A program made the position numbers and the translations under genes. A DNA stretch of 64,000 nucleotides. It comes from Parabacteroides goldsteinii DSM 19448 = WAL 12034. GTDB taxonomy: Bacteria > Bacteroidota > Bacteroidia > Bacteroidales > Tannerellaceae. Under the pieces are notes generated by a model. That model was not told the origin of the DNA and did no database searches. It worked only from the letters and a program-made list of their open reading frames with translations. Positions 45,287 to 54,533 of the stretch are shown in pieces (position 1 is the stretch's first letter; every line of letters starts with the position of its first letter). The stretch covers positions 1,415,961 to 1,479,960 of the forward strand of contig NZ_KQ033912.1 of assembly GCF_000969835.1 (NCBI RefSeq), given 5' to 3'.

Positions 45287-46939
45287 ATGAAATTAAATAA
45301 TAAAATAACGACATGGGCTTTTACTTCGTTGTTACTCTTATTTTGTAGTTGTTCTGATTTTTTGACAAGAGATCATCCGACCGGAGTAACCGATGATGAT
45401 TTCTGGAAAACTATGAATGAATGCGAAACAGCATTGGGACAATGTAAAGCCTGGCCTAACGGTTCCTATTTTACAAGTAACACAGTTACAAACGTTGCAT
45501 GGATCCACATGGAAGGTATGACAGATAATCAGTACTTCCGTTCTAACTTTCAGACAGAAGTCGTCAATCTGGCCAATGGCTCGGCAACACCGACTTCAGG
45601 TGGTTATATCAGCAAACTATGGGATAGATATTACGAATATATCCGCCGATGCAACCGTTTTCTGGAACATGTTGATAATGCATATTTTACACTCGAATAT
45701 GAACGTGATCGTATGAAAGCGGATGTTCGTGTTTGGCGTGCCTGGTATCATATGCAGTTATTCTTACTGTATGGTCGTCACGATGGTATACCTATTCTTG
45801 AGAAATCATTGACTCCAACCGAAAACTTTATGTCACGTAATACGGTTGAAGAATGCTTAGATTTTTTGAATAGAGAATTCGATGCTATAATCAACATAAC
45901 AGATGATAATGTGTGTCCCTTTATCTGGGATGAAGGACGTCGTGCCCGTATGTCTCGTTCTTCTGCTTTAGTCTTAAAAATGGATTTAAATTTACAATTC
46001 CAAAAATATGACATTGCAAAAGCAGCTGCAAAACAATTGATAGATTCTGGTGTATTTGAATTATATTATACAGAATTGGCAGACGAAGATCCCGGTAAAA
46101 ATTATCGCGATTTATTTAATTATGTAGGGAAACAAAATAAAGAACGTATCATTTTTACCTCCAATGGTCTGAATCAATTCTGGTTCCGTTGCATAAGCAT
46201 GTCATTAGGTGGTCAGGGAACCTGCGGTGTTTTAAAATCATTCGTTGATGAATTTGAAACAATCGACGGTAAAACGCTCCAGTCACTGCCAGCTAATGAA
46301 CGTACTGAATATGAAAAGGACCCTCTCTATAAAGAACGTGATCCCCGATTGTATACAACAGTAATGATGCCGGGCGATAATACTTCTTTCAAAAACTATA
46401 CTTATACACCATTTGATGTAAATAGTAGCGATTATTATACAAAAACAGGAGCTCCGGCTTCCGGTTATATGCTAAAGAAATTTGCAAGCGAACAAGACCG
46501 TGCCAGTGGACGCGGAAGTTTGGACTTCATGTTATATCGTTATGCAGAAGTATTGCTAACTTACGTTGAATGTCTGGTTGAAAGTGGCGATTGGCAAAAT
46601 CCTGACGTTGAAAAGTATATAAATATGATTCGTAATCGTGCCGGAATGCCTAATATGGATAAAACAGTTTATAACTCACAGGAAAAAGTACGTGAACTGT
46701 ATCGTCGCGAACGTCGTGTTGAATTTGGCTTCGAAGGAAAACGATACGATGATATTCGTCGCTGGAATATTGGGGCACAAACAATGTCTGGTTCCATCCA
46801 GGGAGCATGGAATCCAAAAACAAATTCGTTTGTAACAATTGAAGAACGTAATTGTACTTTCCCCAAAAATGACTCATGGCCTCTTCCTCAGGATGAAGTT
46901 ACAGCCAATCCAAACATCAGCCAACCTACCGGTTGGTAA
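45287..46939 (+). CDS. SusD/RagB family nutrient-binding lipoprotein
   Basis: 550 residues. Lipoprotein signal WAFTSLLLLFCSC. SusD hallmarks: GVTDDDFWKTMNECETAL, RCNRFLEHVDNA, a TPR-like VRVWRAWYHMQLFLLYG, and the C-terminal RYAEVLLTYVECLVESG...NMIRNRAGMP and RRERRVEFGFEGKRYDDIRRW. It caps the SusC barrel at 41980, 25 bp upstream. No glycoside hydrolase follows in this locus, so the substrate may not be a glycan. Confidence 0.95.
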   Translation: MKLNNKITTWAFTSLLLLFCSCSDFLTRDHPTGVTDDDFWKTMNECETALGQCKAWPNGSYFTSNTVTNVAWIHMEGMTDNQYFRSNFQTEVVNLANGSATPTSGGYISKLWDRYYEYIRRCNRFLEHVDNAYFTLEYERDRMKADVRVWRAWYHMQLFLLYGRHDGIPILEKSLTPTENFMSRNTVEECLDFLNREFDAIINITDDNVCPFIWDEGRRARMSRSSALVLKMDLNLQFQKYDIAKAAAKQLIDSGVFELYYTELADEDPGKNYRDLFNYVGKQNKERIIFTSNGLNQFWFRCISMSLGGQGTCGVLKSFVDEFETIDGKTLQSLPANERTEYEKDPLYKERDPRLYTTVMMPGDNTSFKNYTYTPFDVNSSDYYTKTGAPASGYMLKKFASEQDRASGRGSLDFMLYRYAEVLLTYVECLVESGDWQNPDVEKYINMIRNRAGMPNMDKTVYNSQEKVRELYRRERRVEFGFEGKRYDDIRRWNIGAQTMSGSIQGAWNPKTNSFVTIEERNCTFPKNDSWPLPQDEVTANPNISQPTGW

Positions 46940-46947
46940 TAAATCAA

Positions 46948-46980
46948 AAAGAGGAAATCCTGTCATGGGGTTTCCTCTTT
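46948..46980. terminator. terminator between convergent genes
   Basis: AAAGAGGAAATCC (46948-46960) pairs with GGGTTTCCTCTTT (46968-46980) with one G-U pair and a 7-nt loop. A-rich upstream and T-rich downstream flanks suggest bidirectional action for susD and the convergent 46998 gene. Confidence 0.85.
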
Positions 46981-46997
46981 CATTATTAATAACAACA

Positions 46998-48269
46998 TTA
47001 CTTCTTCACCGCAATCTTACTCAGCAACCGGATCTCCTTCAAATCCGAATAATCATACTGGTAAATACCGTCTTCGGCAATCATCATCAATACATTATTA
47101 TAAGGGATTACATCATAACCTTCCATACCGGAATAATGGGCCAGGCGGTTTGCCATCAGAGTCTGTGGGTCATTGGCATTATAGATCTTCAAACCATCGT
47201 CACAAAGGAAAAGCGTACCGTTATCGATTCCCAATCCTTTCGGTTTAGTCATTGTATAGGAAACTATCGGCTGGGGACGTTTCACGTCACTGACATTAAT
47301 AATGATCAACTCATTGAAGTTTTGTCCGCAGTTATTACCAGAATGAACGGTTACATAGGCAATATCATCCTCCACCACAACCGGGTCACAGCCATATACA
47401 TGAGTCAATGACGACTGATATTCAGGTTTTAACGGATCTTTTACGGAATAAATCAACATTCCGGTCGGCGTTCCCATAAACATACAATCCTTATAACTGA
47501 AAATAGTTTCCACATTCCATCCGACAGGAATCGTTTCCGCCGCTACAACAGGTTCCGTACCGGAAAGATCGAAAATGTCCATCTGATTATTCAATACAAC
47601 ATACAGATAATCCTTATAAAGGCCGAAACGGGACATAGAGCCATTCACACCGATGGAGCCACCACCACTGCTACTTTCAGAAATGGCCCCCATATCATTA
47701 TAATAGATTTCATCTTTATAATACTCATAGGTTTCTGTTACCTCCTCCTGTGTCCAGCCGACAACAACACCTTTCGCTCTACCTGCTTCAGAAAAAACTT
47801 CGGAATCGATTATGCCTTCCTCAATCGGTGGAAAGCTCTGGAGAAATACATTTTCCAATCGATTCTTCAACGCAGGTAAAGCAGGATTGCTGATATCGAA
47901 CCACACCAGATCGACATACGAATCCGCATATAACAGATTGTTGCGTATTGCCAGGTCGGCATTCCCCATCAATTCAATAAACCCAACCGAAGCTGGCGAT
48001 GACGGATTACGGTTATCAATAATATGAATTCCTTTTCCTGGCTCCGACACATACAAATAACCTTCATAAAAACAAATCTTCCCCTTCTGGGTTATCTCTT
48101 CCGGCTGAGTGGTTACTTTCACGGAAGAACGGAATACATCAGCAGACATATATACCGGTTTGTTCACTGTATAAGTGATCGTCTCCCTCACTTTCATATC
48201 ATCGTTGCATCCGCAAAACAAACAGATCAACGACACACAAAACAGACTCATTAGTTTTTTCATCTTCAA
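46998..48269 (-). CDS. LVIVD-repeat lipoprotein
   Basis: 423 residues (or from Met3). Lipoprotein signal LMSLFCVSLICLFCGC. Repeats of the type LYVSEPGKGIHIIDNRNPSSPASVG, LLYADSYVDLVWFDISNPALPA, LYVVLNNQMDIFDLSGTEPV and AYVTVHSGNNCGQNFNELIIINVSD are LVIVD-type beta-propeller blades. It is probably a surface or periplasmic propeller. It is last in the minus-strand run sigma factor - barrel protein - LVIVD, 35 bp after the previous gene. Confidence 0.88.
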   Translation of the reverse strand: MKMKKLMSLFCVSLICLFCGCNDDMKVRETITYTVNKPVYMSADVFRSSVKVTTQPEEITQKGKICFYEGYLYVSEPGKGIHIIDNRNPSSPASVGFIELMGNADLAIRNNLLYADSYVDLVWFDISNPALPALKNRLENVFLQSFPPIEEGIIDSEVFSEAGRAKGVVVGWTQEEVTETYEYYKDEIYYNDMGAISESSSGGGSIGVNGSMSRFGLYKDYLYVVLNNQMDIFDLSGTEPVVAAETIPVGWNVETIFSYKDCMFMGTPTGMLIYSVKDPLKPEYQSSLTHVYGCDPVVVEDDIAYVTVHSGNNCGQNFNELIIINVSDVKRPQPIVSYTMTKPKGLGIDNGTLFLCDDGLKIYNANDPQTLMANRLAHYSGMEGYDVIPYNNVLMMIAEDGIYQYDYSDLKEIRLLSKIAVKK

Positions 48270-48304
48270 TACATTTAGTGGATAAATACTTATAGTTCTT
48301 TCAA

Positions 48305-49594
48305 TTAAAAATCAAAACGAATACCTGCACCAAGTCCGATAATCACAGAATTCTCTGTCCGGATACTCGGCGGCTGGTCATTATCAAAATAATGCGAAAT
48401 ACGTGGTTCGAAATAAAAACTCCAATCCCTGTAAAAACGATAGGACACACCGGCAGAAGCATTCAATGACCATTGCAGGCCGTTTATGCCTTTCTTCTCA
48501 ACATTATTCACCTGTTCAAACTGCCAGAACCTATTCTCCGTCTGTTTGGACCGTAACCCTTTTTCCATCATAAAGCCGCCCGACAGGTATATTTTCCATC
48601 GTGGATTTTGCCAAAGGGATACAACCAGATTGACAGGTATACCCAGATAGTGAAGTTCCAGGCGGGACTTATACTGAACTTTATCCCATGTTGACAAATT
48701 GGAAGATAAATAAGTATATACCAACCCTGTCTCCACCCCGATATAACGATTAAAATCTTTCCGGACTGTCACACCGAAAGAAAGAGGCAGCGCAGCATCC
48801 ACCTCTGTATATTGTTCAGGAGGCAATACATTCGAATTTTCAAACAAAGGTGGCTTGACCGGTGGAGGAGATACCTCTCCCGGATTACCCGGAGTTATAC
48901 TACTCGAAGGATTATCCATATCCATTGTAAGATCTCCATTTCCGAGTCCTAGCGAAACATGGCCACCAGTACCGAAACCGGCATTGATAGACCATCCGCT
49001 TTCCGCTGTCTTTTTCTTACCTGCAGAAGAGAAATTATATTTTTTCGATTCATAACTATACAAATCCTGTTTCTTCTGTTTCTTTTCCGGCTGCTCCTTA
49101 GTATCCTTTGTACTTTTCTCAACATCCGGTTGCTGCATCGTTTTTTCCTGTTCCTGTATTTCCTCAGCGACTTCCGTTTCCGGTACTTCATTTCCAGTTA
49201 TTTGTAACGGCTTGTCAGGTCTCGCGGCAGCAATCAATTTCTTCGCTGGTACAGACTCATTAACAGAAGGTACCGTTTCTTCCGGAATGTTCTCCTGAGT
49301 CTCCTGGTATATTTTCTCTTCATCCTGAACGGAAGCCACTGGCGGCACCACGCCGTCATAGGAGCCGTCTCCTGCCCGAAAGGGTGAAAACAAAAACAGT
49401 AATGCAATGACAGCTGCAGCCACAGAACTTCCGGCCCACCACAACCATTTCTGTCCGCGGGGCTTCATACGAAGCTCGATATCCTCCCAGCAAAGATCAT
49501 CGACAGGCAACCGGTGATCTTCCAGTTTCTGCTTCATGAATTCGCTGAAATCATCCAACTGTTCTCTATGATCCATATCACTGCGCATCTTCAT
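48305..49594 (-). CDS. inner-membrane-anchored protein with outer-membrane barrel-like C-terminus
   Basis: 429 residues. The N-terminal 1-49 is soluble and acidic (EQLDDFSEFMKQKLEDHRLPVDDLCWEDIELRM), like the sigma-binding part of anti-sigma factors. One TM (about 50-72) is followed by a Glu/Lys/Gln-rich linker (about 75-200), then about 200 residues of alternating amphipathic strands (LPLSFGVTVRKDFNRYIGVETGLVYTYL ... VIIGLGAGIRFDF) ending in Phe as OMP barrels do. It overlaps the sigma factor by 17 bases, so the two are coupled. It is likely a sigma regulator; whether the barrel inserts in the outer membrane is unknown. Confidence 0.85.
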   Translation of the reverse strand: MKMRSDMDHREQLDDFSEFMKQKLEDHRLPVDDLCWEDIELRMKPRGQKWLWWAGSSVAAAVIALLFLFSPFRAGDGSYDGVVPPVASVQDEEKIYQETQENIPEETVPSVNESVPAKKLIAAARPDKPLQITGNEVPETEVAEEIQEQEKTMQQPDVEKSTKDTKEQPEKKQKKQDLYSYESKKYNFSSAGKKKTAESGWSINAGFGTGGHVSLGLGNGDLTMDMDNPSSSITPGNPGEVSPPPVKPPLFENSNVLPPEQYTEVDAALPLSFGVTVRKDFNRYIGVETGLVYTYLSSNLSTWDKVQYKSRLELHYLGIPVNLVVSLWQNPRWKIYLSGGFMMEKGLRSKQTENRFWQFEQVNNVEKKGINGLQWSLNASAGVSYRFYRDWSFYFEPRISHYFDNDQPPSIRTENSVIIGLGAGIRFDF

Positions 49595-50126
49595 GCATAA
49601 TTAATGATTGAACACTTTTCTGTAACACTTTCCGCGCCCTGATGAACTGTGTTCGCGAGGTTACTTCGCTTATATGTAGCATTTCTGCTATTTCACTGTG
49701 AGAATATCCCTCTATCGCATAGAGGTTGAACACCGTCCGGTAGCCATTCGGCAAACGGGCAATACAAGCATGCAGGTCATCTGCCGACAAACGGTCTAAA
49801 GCCGACACATCGACCTCATCAACCAAATCCCCGCAGTCATCAAAGTTTACGCTTAACCGGATTGCATCATTTTTTCGGAGATATTCAAGAGCAGTAGTAA
49901 CGAACACCCTGCGTACCCAACCGGGAAACGCACCAGATCCCGTATAACTTCCGATCTTTGTGAATATCTTGATAAATCCGTCTTGCAACAAGTCGCGAGC
50001 AGTTTCCCTGTTATTGACATACCGCATACACACACTCATCATGGCAGGAGCATACAGCTCGTAGACTTCTTTACGAGCCCATGACTCCCCACGTTTGCAT
50101 CCGGCAATTAACAGCTGTTCGTCCAT
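49578..50126 (-). CDS. ECF-type RNA polymerase sigma factor
   Basis: 182 residues. Region 2: ETARDLLQDGFIKIFTKIGSYTGSGAFPGWVRRVFVTTALEYLRK; region 4: LPNGYRTVFNLYAIEGYSHSEIAEMLHISEVTSRTQFIRARKVLQ. It is encoded just before the membrane-anchored barrel-like protein with overlapping reading frames, the normal order of sigma and anti-sigma. Likely targets are its own operon and perhaps neighbouring envelope genes. Confidence 0.92.
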   Translation of the reverse strand: MDEQLLIAGCKRGESWARKEVYELYAPAMMSVCMRYVNNRETARDLLQDGFIKIFTKIGSYTGSGAFPGWVRRVFVTTALEYLRKNDAIRLSVNFDDCGDLVDEVDVSALDRLSADDLHACIARLPNGYRTVFNLYAIEGYSHSEIAEMLHISEVTSRTQFIRARKVLQKSVQSLIMHEDAQ

Positions 50127-50205
50127 AGGTAATATTACTCTCTATCTGTATGATGAAAAAGCCTCTCCTAATGTTGCAGCTATAGTGGAGAAAAATAAAT
50201 AATTA

Positions 50206-51600
50206 TCACTCGATATATAATACCATATTATTTCTAATACTCTGTTGGGGAGAATAAGAAATATCCAAAGGAACAGGCTTTGAAGCAGAACGCACCGATT
50301 TCAATGAAGACCGACCTGTTATTTCGTAGATAGCCTCTGCCAACAAAGGTTCATTCGTTTCTCCAAAATTTACCAAGTTCCAATTAAACTCATTGATCCT
50401 AATATCAGGAGAAAAACCATCTGCATAATCAGCCTTACCTTCCTTATTATAACTACGGAATGTAACAGGTGAAAAAATCCAACCATATTTCTCCGATTCG
50501 TCATAAACACTCATCCCTACCGTTTTACCGAAAGTTTGTACACCGATCAGACGAACATTATTACCCAGATAAGGCTTCAAAGAATTGATAACAAGTTCAG
50601 AAGATGAAGCAGTATTGCTTCCTGTCAAAACGAACAACCGTTTCAAGTTGAGATTTCCAGATCGGACCTCTGATGTTTTCAGGAGAGGTATCACATTATT
50701 CTTACTTTCGTTTTTGTCATTATATTCCAGTTTACAAAATGTATCTCCCAACACACTTTCAGGAGCAAGTAAAGAGGCCAGTAACTGGGCACACCTCACA
50801 TCACCACCGCCATTATACCGTAAATCGAGCACAAACTCATTTACATTCCGGCTTTTGAACTTTTCAAATAATTGTTGCAGGTAAAGATTATAACTCATAT
50901 CGTCACGCCCATCCGGACCGATAGTAAAATGATTATACATCAAATAACCGATACAGCTATTACCGATAGTATAAACCGAATCTTTCAGAAAAGGGGTATC
51001 TTCCACAACACGGGATGCTCCCAACGCTATTTCTCTGGTCGGAATAATAACCTCCCTATCCTCATCATATCGTGCCAGTTGAAGAGACACACTGCCTCCG
51101 CTTCTCAATATATCATAATTTTGAATCGTGCCTTCTGCCCCATTTACACCCAGAATCCAGTCACCACGTTTCAACCCGGCTTCCTCGGCCGGTGAGTCCT
51201 TTAATACATAAAGGACAACAGCTATTTTATAAATGTTATTCCCACTTTTTAAATTGGAAGTAGCGAAATCGAATCCATACGAATCTCTATCATTAAAAAT
51301 ACTTTTCGTTGCTACCGCCTTTTCCAGAGTTGAATAATAATGATGGCCTTCGGGCAGGTCTTTACCGTCTTTATCTGATAATAAAGAAAGTAAGAAATCC
51401 TCCGGTTCCGCATCAAAATTCAACTTATTTTTTTCAGGAAGTTCAGAATACCAAAGATAGTTTTCTCTCATAATCCTTTCTATCCACAGATTCACATCAT
51501 TATCTGTTTTTGGTCCATTGTTATCCTCTTTCTCGCAAGCTGCAAATGACAGCGAAAATAAAATAACCAGTATATAACTTTTAATTTTCATACGTAACAT
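50206..51600 (-). CDS. S41 family peptidase (CtpA/Prc-like) lipoprotein
   Basis: 464 residues (or from Met4 at 51591). Lipoprotein signal LVILFSLSFAAC. A PDZ domain lies at about 125-190 (SPAEEAGLKRGDWILGVNG). The tail-specific protease core carries DLRYNGGGDV, the nucleophile region TGSNTASSSELVIN (Ser at about 332-334) and Lys359 in TFGKTVG, so a Ser/Lys dyad is present. It is a periplasmic or surface protease of the Bacteroides S41 lipoprotein type. It lies 79 bp upstream of the sigma factor on the same strand. Confidence 0.92.
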   Translation of the reverse strand: MLRMKIKSYILVILFSLSFAACEKEDNNGPKTDNDVNLWIERIMRENYLWYSELPEKNKLNFDAEPEDFLLSLLSDKDGKDLPEGHHYYSTLEKAVATKSIFNDRDSYGFDFATSNLKSGNNIYKIAVVLYVLKDSPAEEAGLKRGDWILGVNGAEGTIQNYDILRSGGSVSLQLARYDEDREVIIPTREIALGASRVVEDTPFLKDSVYTIGNSCIGYLMYNHFTIGPDGRDDMSYNLYLQQLFEKFKSRNVNEFVLDLRYNGGGDVRCAQLLASLLAPESVLGDTFCKLEYNDKNESKNNVIPLLKTSEVRSGNLNLKRLFVLTGSNTASSSELVINSLKPYLGNNVRLIGVQTFGKTVGMSVYDESEKYGWIFSPVTFRSYNKEGKADYADGFSPDIRINEFNWNLVNFGETNEPLLAEAIYEITGRSSLKSVRSASKPVPLDISYSPQQSIRNNMVLYIE

Positions 51601-51623
51601 TCCTTTCTTTTTCTTATTAAAGG

Positions 51624-51631
51624 CAAAGATA
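51624..51631 (-). promoter_or_regulatory. predicted -7 element for the S41 peptidase
   Basis: Minus-strand TATCTTTG, an exact TAnnTTTG match, about 24-33 bp before the candidate starts. The -33 is weak. Confidence 0.45.
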
Positions 51632-51687
51632 TGCTATATTTTCTCCTGCTAGCAGCCCCTACAAGAATTAATATGTAGTTTTTCTAC

Positions 51688-51733
51688 TATTTTAAGTAAA
51701 AACAAGATCAATAAATATCTTATTTTAAGTAAA
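51688..51733. repeat. two direct repeats in a divergent promoter region
   Basis: TATTTTAAGTAAA occurs at 51688-51700 and again at 51721-51733, 33 bp apart (three helical turns), between the S41 gene and the 51769 gene. Candidate regulator sites. Confidence 0.5.
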
Positions 51734-51768
51734 TAATCTATCTTAGCGTCAATAAAATGATGTTGTGT

Positions 51769-52593
51769 ATGAAGCGGGGATATTTTATAATTATAGTACT
51801 AGTGACATGTGTATGCTGTGGGCACGCACAGTCTGTTTTTGACTATGTTCTGAATGGTGATGGGAAAATGATTGCTATTCCCAAGTTTCAAAAATTCAAT
51901 TTCAATATTCCTGAATTTTCCTATAAAACATATACTCCTTCTCTAAGGACGGAGTTGGAGAAGAAACTCAGGGAATTCACTCCGGACTTCCCTGAAATTC
52001 AAGATCAACGTCCGATGGATATGCAGGTTCTGTCAGCCGCCTATCGCCCATTCTTTAATCCGTTTACTCCAATGCTACGCCGCGTATCTCCAATGGCACT
52101 CGATTTTCAGGAGGCTAGTTTTACCCCGATCAGCGAAACAACCGGTCTGCTGACAGTCGGAGAACAATTTACCTGGCCAGGAGTAGGAGGACTTACAAGG
52201 GTTAGTTCATCATTAGTATGGCACCAGGACCGGTGGACACTTACAGGAGGTGCATTTGCCGGACGTTACTTCACGCCGTTCAACTACAGTCCTGACTTTA
52301 TGGGAGGTGTTAACGCCACTGTCAGCATCGAGGTGGTCGACTGGATGACTGTCAAAGGTTGGGGGCAATATGCTTTCTATCAGAAAGGAGAACGTACGAA
52401 TCCTCATATGCTGCTGAATCCCTATTATAATCATACAAGCGTAGGAGGTGCTTTTGAATTTAAAGTAAAGGATAATTTCAGTTTCGGTGTCGGAGTAAAT
52501 TATGAATATAATCCCTGGAACAAACGTATGGATCCGCAGTTCCTGTTCTATCCGGCGTTTAAAGGCAAAAATATCAGGATAGGCATTAATTAA
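51769..52593 (+). CDS. exported protein with outer-membrane barrel-like C-terminus
   Basis: 274 residues from Met at 51769 (MKRGYFIIIVLVTCVCCGHAQ, a signal peptide); the frame from 51757 adds four residues. Residues 30-110 are soluble (helical LRTELEKKLREFTPDFPEIQ). The rest shows alternating aromatic/polar strands (SLVWHQDRWTLTGGAFAGRYF, FSFGVGVNYEYNPWN, IRIGIN), as in small outer membrane barrels. No family recognised. It is convergent with the SDR gene, only 8 bp apart. Confidence 0.75.
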   Translation: MKRGYFIIIVLVTCVCCGHAQSVFDYVLNGDGKMIAIPKFQKFNFNIPEFSYKTYTPSLRTELEKKLREFTPDFPEIQDQRPMDMQVLSAAYRPFFNPFTPMLRRVSPMALDFQEASFTPISETTGLLTVGEQFTWPGVGGLTRVSSSLVWHQDRWTLTGGAFAGRYFTPFNYSPDFMGGVNATVSIEVVDWMTVKGWGQYAFYQKGERTNPHMLLNPYYNHTSVGGAFEFKVKDNFSFGVGVNYEYNPWNKRMDPQFLFYPAFKGKNIRIGIN

Positions 52594-52601
52594 CGTACCG
52601 A

Positions 52602-53342
52602 TTATTCATAAATCATCTTCTTAGTCATCCCGCCGTCTATTACAATATTCTGGCCGTTGATGAAATCATTTTCCGGGGCAGCCAGGAAAAGGCAGGCGCT
52701 TGCTATATCTGAAGGACGCCCCACACGTCCTGACGGATGTTGGTTATGGTCTGACCGTTTCAGCAAACGGTAGTCTTCATTCTGTATCCATCCCGGACTG
52801 ATACTGTTTACAGTAATATTATAATCACTGAAAGACAATGCAAGTGCATGTGTCAACGAAACAATCCCCCCTTTGGAAGCTGCATAACATTCCGAACCGG
52901 GTTCGCTTTGGAGATAACGGGTAGAGGCAATATTGATGATCCGACCGTAACGCTGTTTCCCTTCCTCATTATTCCGATGGATAGCCAATGCCCGTGAAGT
53001 TATAAACACCGGTCGCAGGTTTGTTGACAACACTTTATTGAACTGTTCAATACTCGTTTCGACCAATGGAGAGAATTCACTGATTCCCACATTATTAACA
53101 ATCACATCTATATCTCCCCACATGTTGAAAAGCCTGTTGATAACTTTTTGAAGAGCTTCCGGATCACTTGCATCAGCCTGGAAGAACTGGACGAAAGTAG
53201 GTAATAGATCGCAAAGACGCGAAGCCGCTTTTTCATCTGTATCACAAAAAGCGACCCTTGCTCCCACATTACAAAATGCAGTTACAATAGCTGCACCGAT
53301 CCCCTTAGCACCACCGGTGACAAATACTCTCTTACCGTCCAT
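52602..53342 (-). CDS. short-chain dehydrogenase/reductase (SDR)
   Basis: 246 residues, classical SDR length. The cofactor motif is TGGAKGIGAA at the N-terminus. Asp in FCDTDEKAA suggests NAD preference. NNVGIS, the catalytic Ser in INIASTRY and YAASK, and ISPGW are all present. It is a cytoplasmic NAD(P)-dependent oxidoreductase; the substrate is unknown (3-oxoacyl-ACP reductase or sugar-alcohol dehydrogenase are common relatives). It is monocistronic with its own -7 element. Confidence 0.92.
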   Translation of the reverse strand: MDGKRVFVTGGAKGIGAAIVTAFCNVGARVAFCDTDEKAASRLCDLLPTFVQFFQADASDPEALQKVINRLFNMWGDIDVIVNNVGISEFSPLVETSIEQFNKVLSTNLRPVFITSRALAIHRNNEEGKQRYGRIINIASTRYLQSEPGSECYAASKGGIVSLTHALALSFSDYNITVNSISPGWIQNEDYRLLKRSDHNQHPSGRVGRPSDIASACLFLAAPENDFINGQNIVIDGGMTKKMIYE

Positions 53343-53370
53343 ACTCTGTTCTGTGTTTGATTGTCTGCTG

Positions 53371-53378
53371 CAAAGATA
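53371..53378 (-). promoter_or_regulatory. predicted -7 element for the SDR gene
   Basis: Minus-strand TATCTTTG, an exact TAnnTTTG match, 29 bp before the ATG at 53342. Confidence 0.45.
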
Positions 53379-53487
53379 ACAAAAGAGTCTTGTAAAACCG
53401 TTGTAACACTAATAAATAAAAAAATCCACCCCAATTTATCCGAAATTTAATTAATTTCGCAGAGCTAAACAAAAAAGCATAAACACC

Positions 53488-54531
53488 ATGAAAAAAAGTC
53501 TATTCACAACAGTTCTACTGTTTATAATCACTCTCTGCTTCTCGTCCTGTCAGAAAACAGAAACATTTAAAGTTCTCCAGTTTAATATCTGGCAGGAAGG
53601 AACCGTAGTAGAAAACGGATTTGATGCCGTTGCAGATGAAATTGTTCGCAGCGATGCCGATTTCGTTACATTGAGCGAGGTACGAAATTACCACAACACA
53701 CGTTTCTGCGACCGTATCGTTGAAGCTCTCCAAAAACGCGGACAAACATATTATTCTTTCTACACGGAAGATTCCGGATTACTAAGCCGCTATCCCATCA
53801 GCGACAGCAGCACTGTTTATCCTTTGAACGACGACCGGGGAAGCATCTATCGCCTGGTAACGAAAAAAGGGGACCAGGAATTTGCCGTATACACTGCCCA
53901 TCTGGATTACCGCAATTGCGCTTACTATGATGCCCGTGGATATGACGGTAACAATTGGAATAAAATAGAACCGGTTACGAATCTGGACTCGATTCTGGTA
54001 CTGAACCGTGCATCCGTTCGTGACGATGCTATCGCCCGTTTCATCAAAGAAGCAGAAAAAGACAAAGCGGCAGGTCGTATCGTTATCCTGGGAGGTGACT
54101 TCAACGAGCCTTCTCATCTGGACTGGACGGAAGCAACTAAAGATATGCGTGACCATTATGGCCTGGTTGTTCCCTGGGATGTGTCCGTTATGCTTGAAAA
54201 AGCAGGATATAAAGACTCCTATCGCGAAAAATATCCGGATCCCGTCACTCATCCCGGATTTACCTGCCCGGCTGATTGCCCGGATATTGCCTTAAAAAAA
54301 CTGGTCTGGTCACCGGAAGCCGATGATCGCGATCGTATTGACTTTATCATGTATTCACCATTCAATGGACTGAGCCTGACTGATGTAACAATTATCGGTC
54401 CTAAAGGAGATATACTTCGTGGTGAACGTGTCACAAAAGAAACAGCTGATCCGGTTATTGAACCGCTTGGAGTATGGCCTACCGACCATAAAGCAATTTT
54501 GGCAACTTTCCAACTTATTAGACATCTATAG
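53488..54531 (+). CDS. endonuclease/exonuclease/phosphatase-fold lipoprotein
   Basis: 347 residues. Lipoprotein signal LLFIITLCFSSC. EEP-fold motifs in order: FNIW, catalytic Glu in TLSEVRN, YTAHLDY, GGDFNEP, RIDFIMYS and the final TDHKAILATF (Asp-His). The metal-dependent phosphodiesterase active site looks complete. Being an envelope lipoprotein, it more likely acts on phospho-sugars, lipids or extracellular nucleic acid than on genomic DNA. It starts a four-gene same-strand run, with the next gene only 2 bp away. Confidence 0.9.
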   Translation: MKKSLFTTVLLFIITLCFSSCQKTETFKVLQFNIWQEGTVVENGFDAVADEIVRSDADFVTLSEVRNYHNTRFCDRIVEALQKRGQTYYSFYTEDSGLLSRYPISDSSTVYPLNDDRGSIYRLVTKKGDQEFAVYTAHLDYRNCAYYDARGYDGNNWNKIEPVTNLDSILVLNRASVRDDAIARFIKEAEKDKAAGRIVILGGDFNEPSHLDWTEATKDMRDHYGLVVPWDVSVMLEKAGYKDSYREKYPDPVTHPGFTCPADCPDIALKKLVWSPEADDRDRIDFIMYSPFNGLSLTDVTIIGPKGDILRGERVTKETADPVIEPLGVWPTDHKAILATFQLIRHL

Positions 54532-54533
54532 AA

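Noticed and set aside
46839..47411. Plus-strand ORF of 190 codons
   Set aside because: It runs over the end of susD, the terminator and the antisense strand of the LVIVD gene, with no family resemblance.
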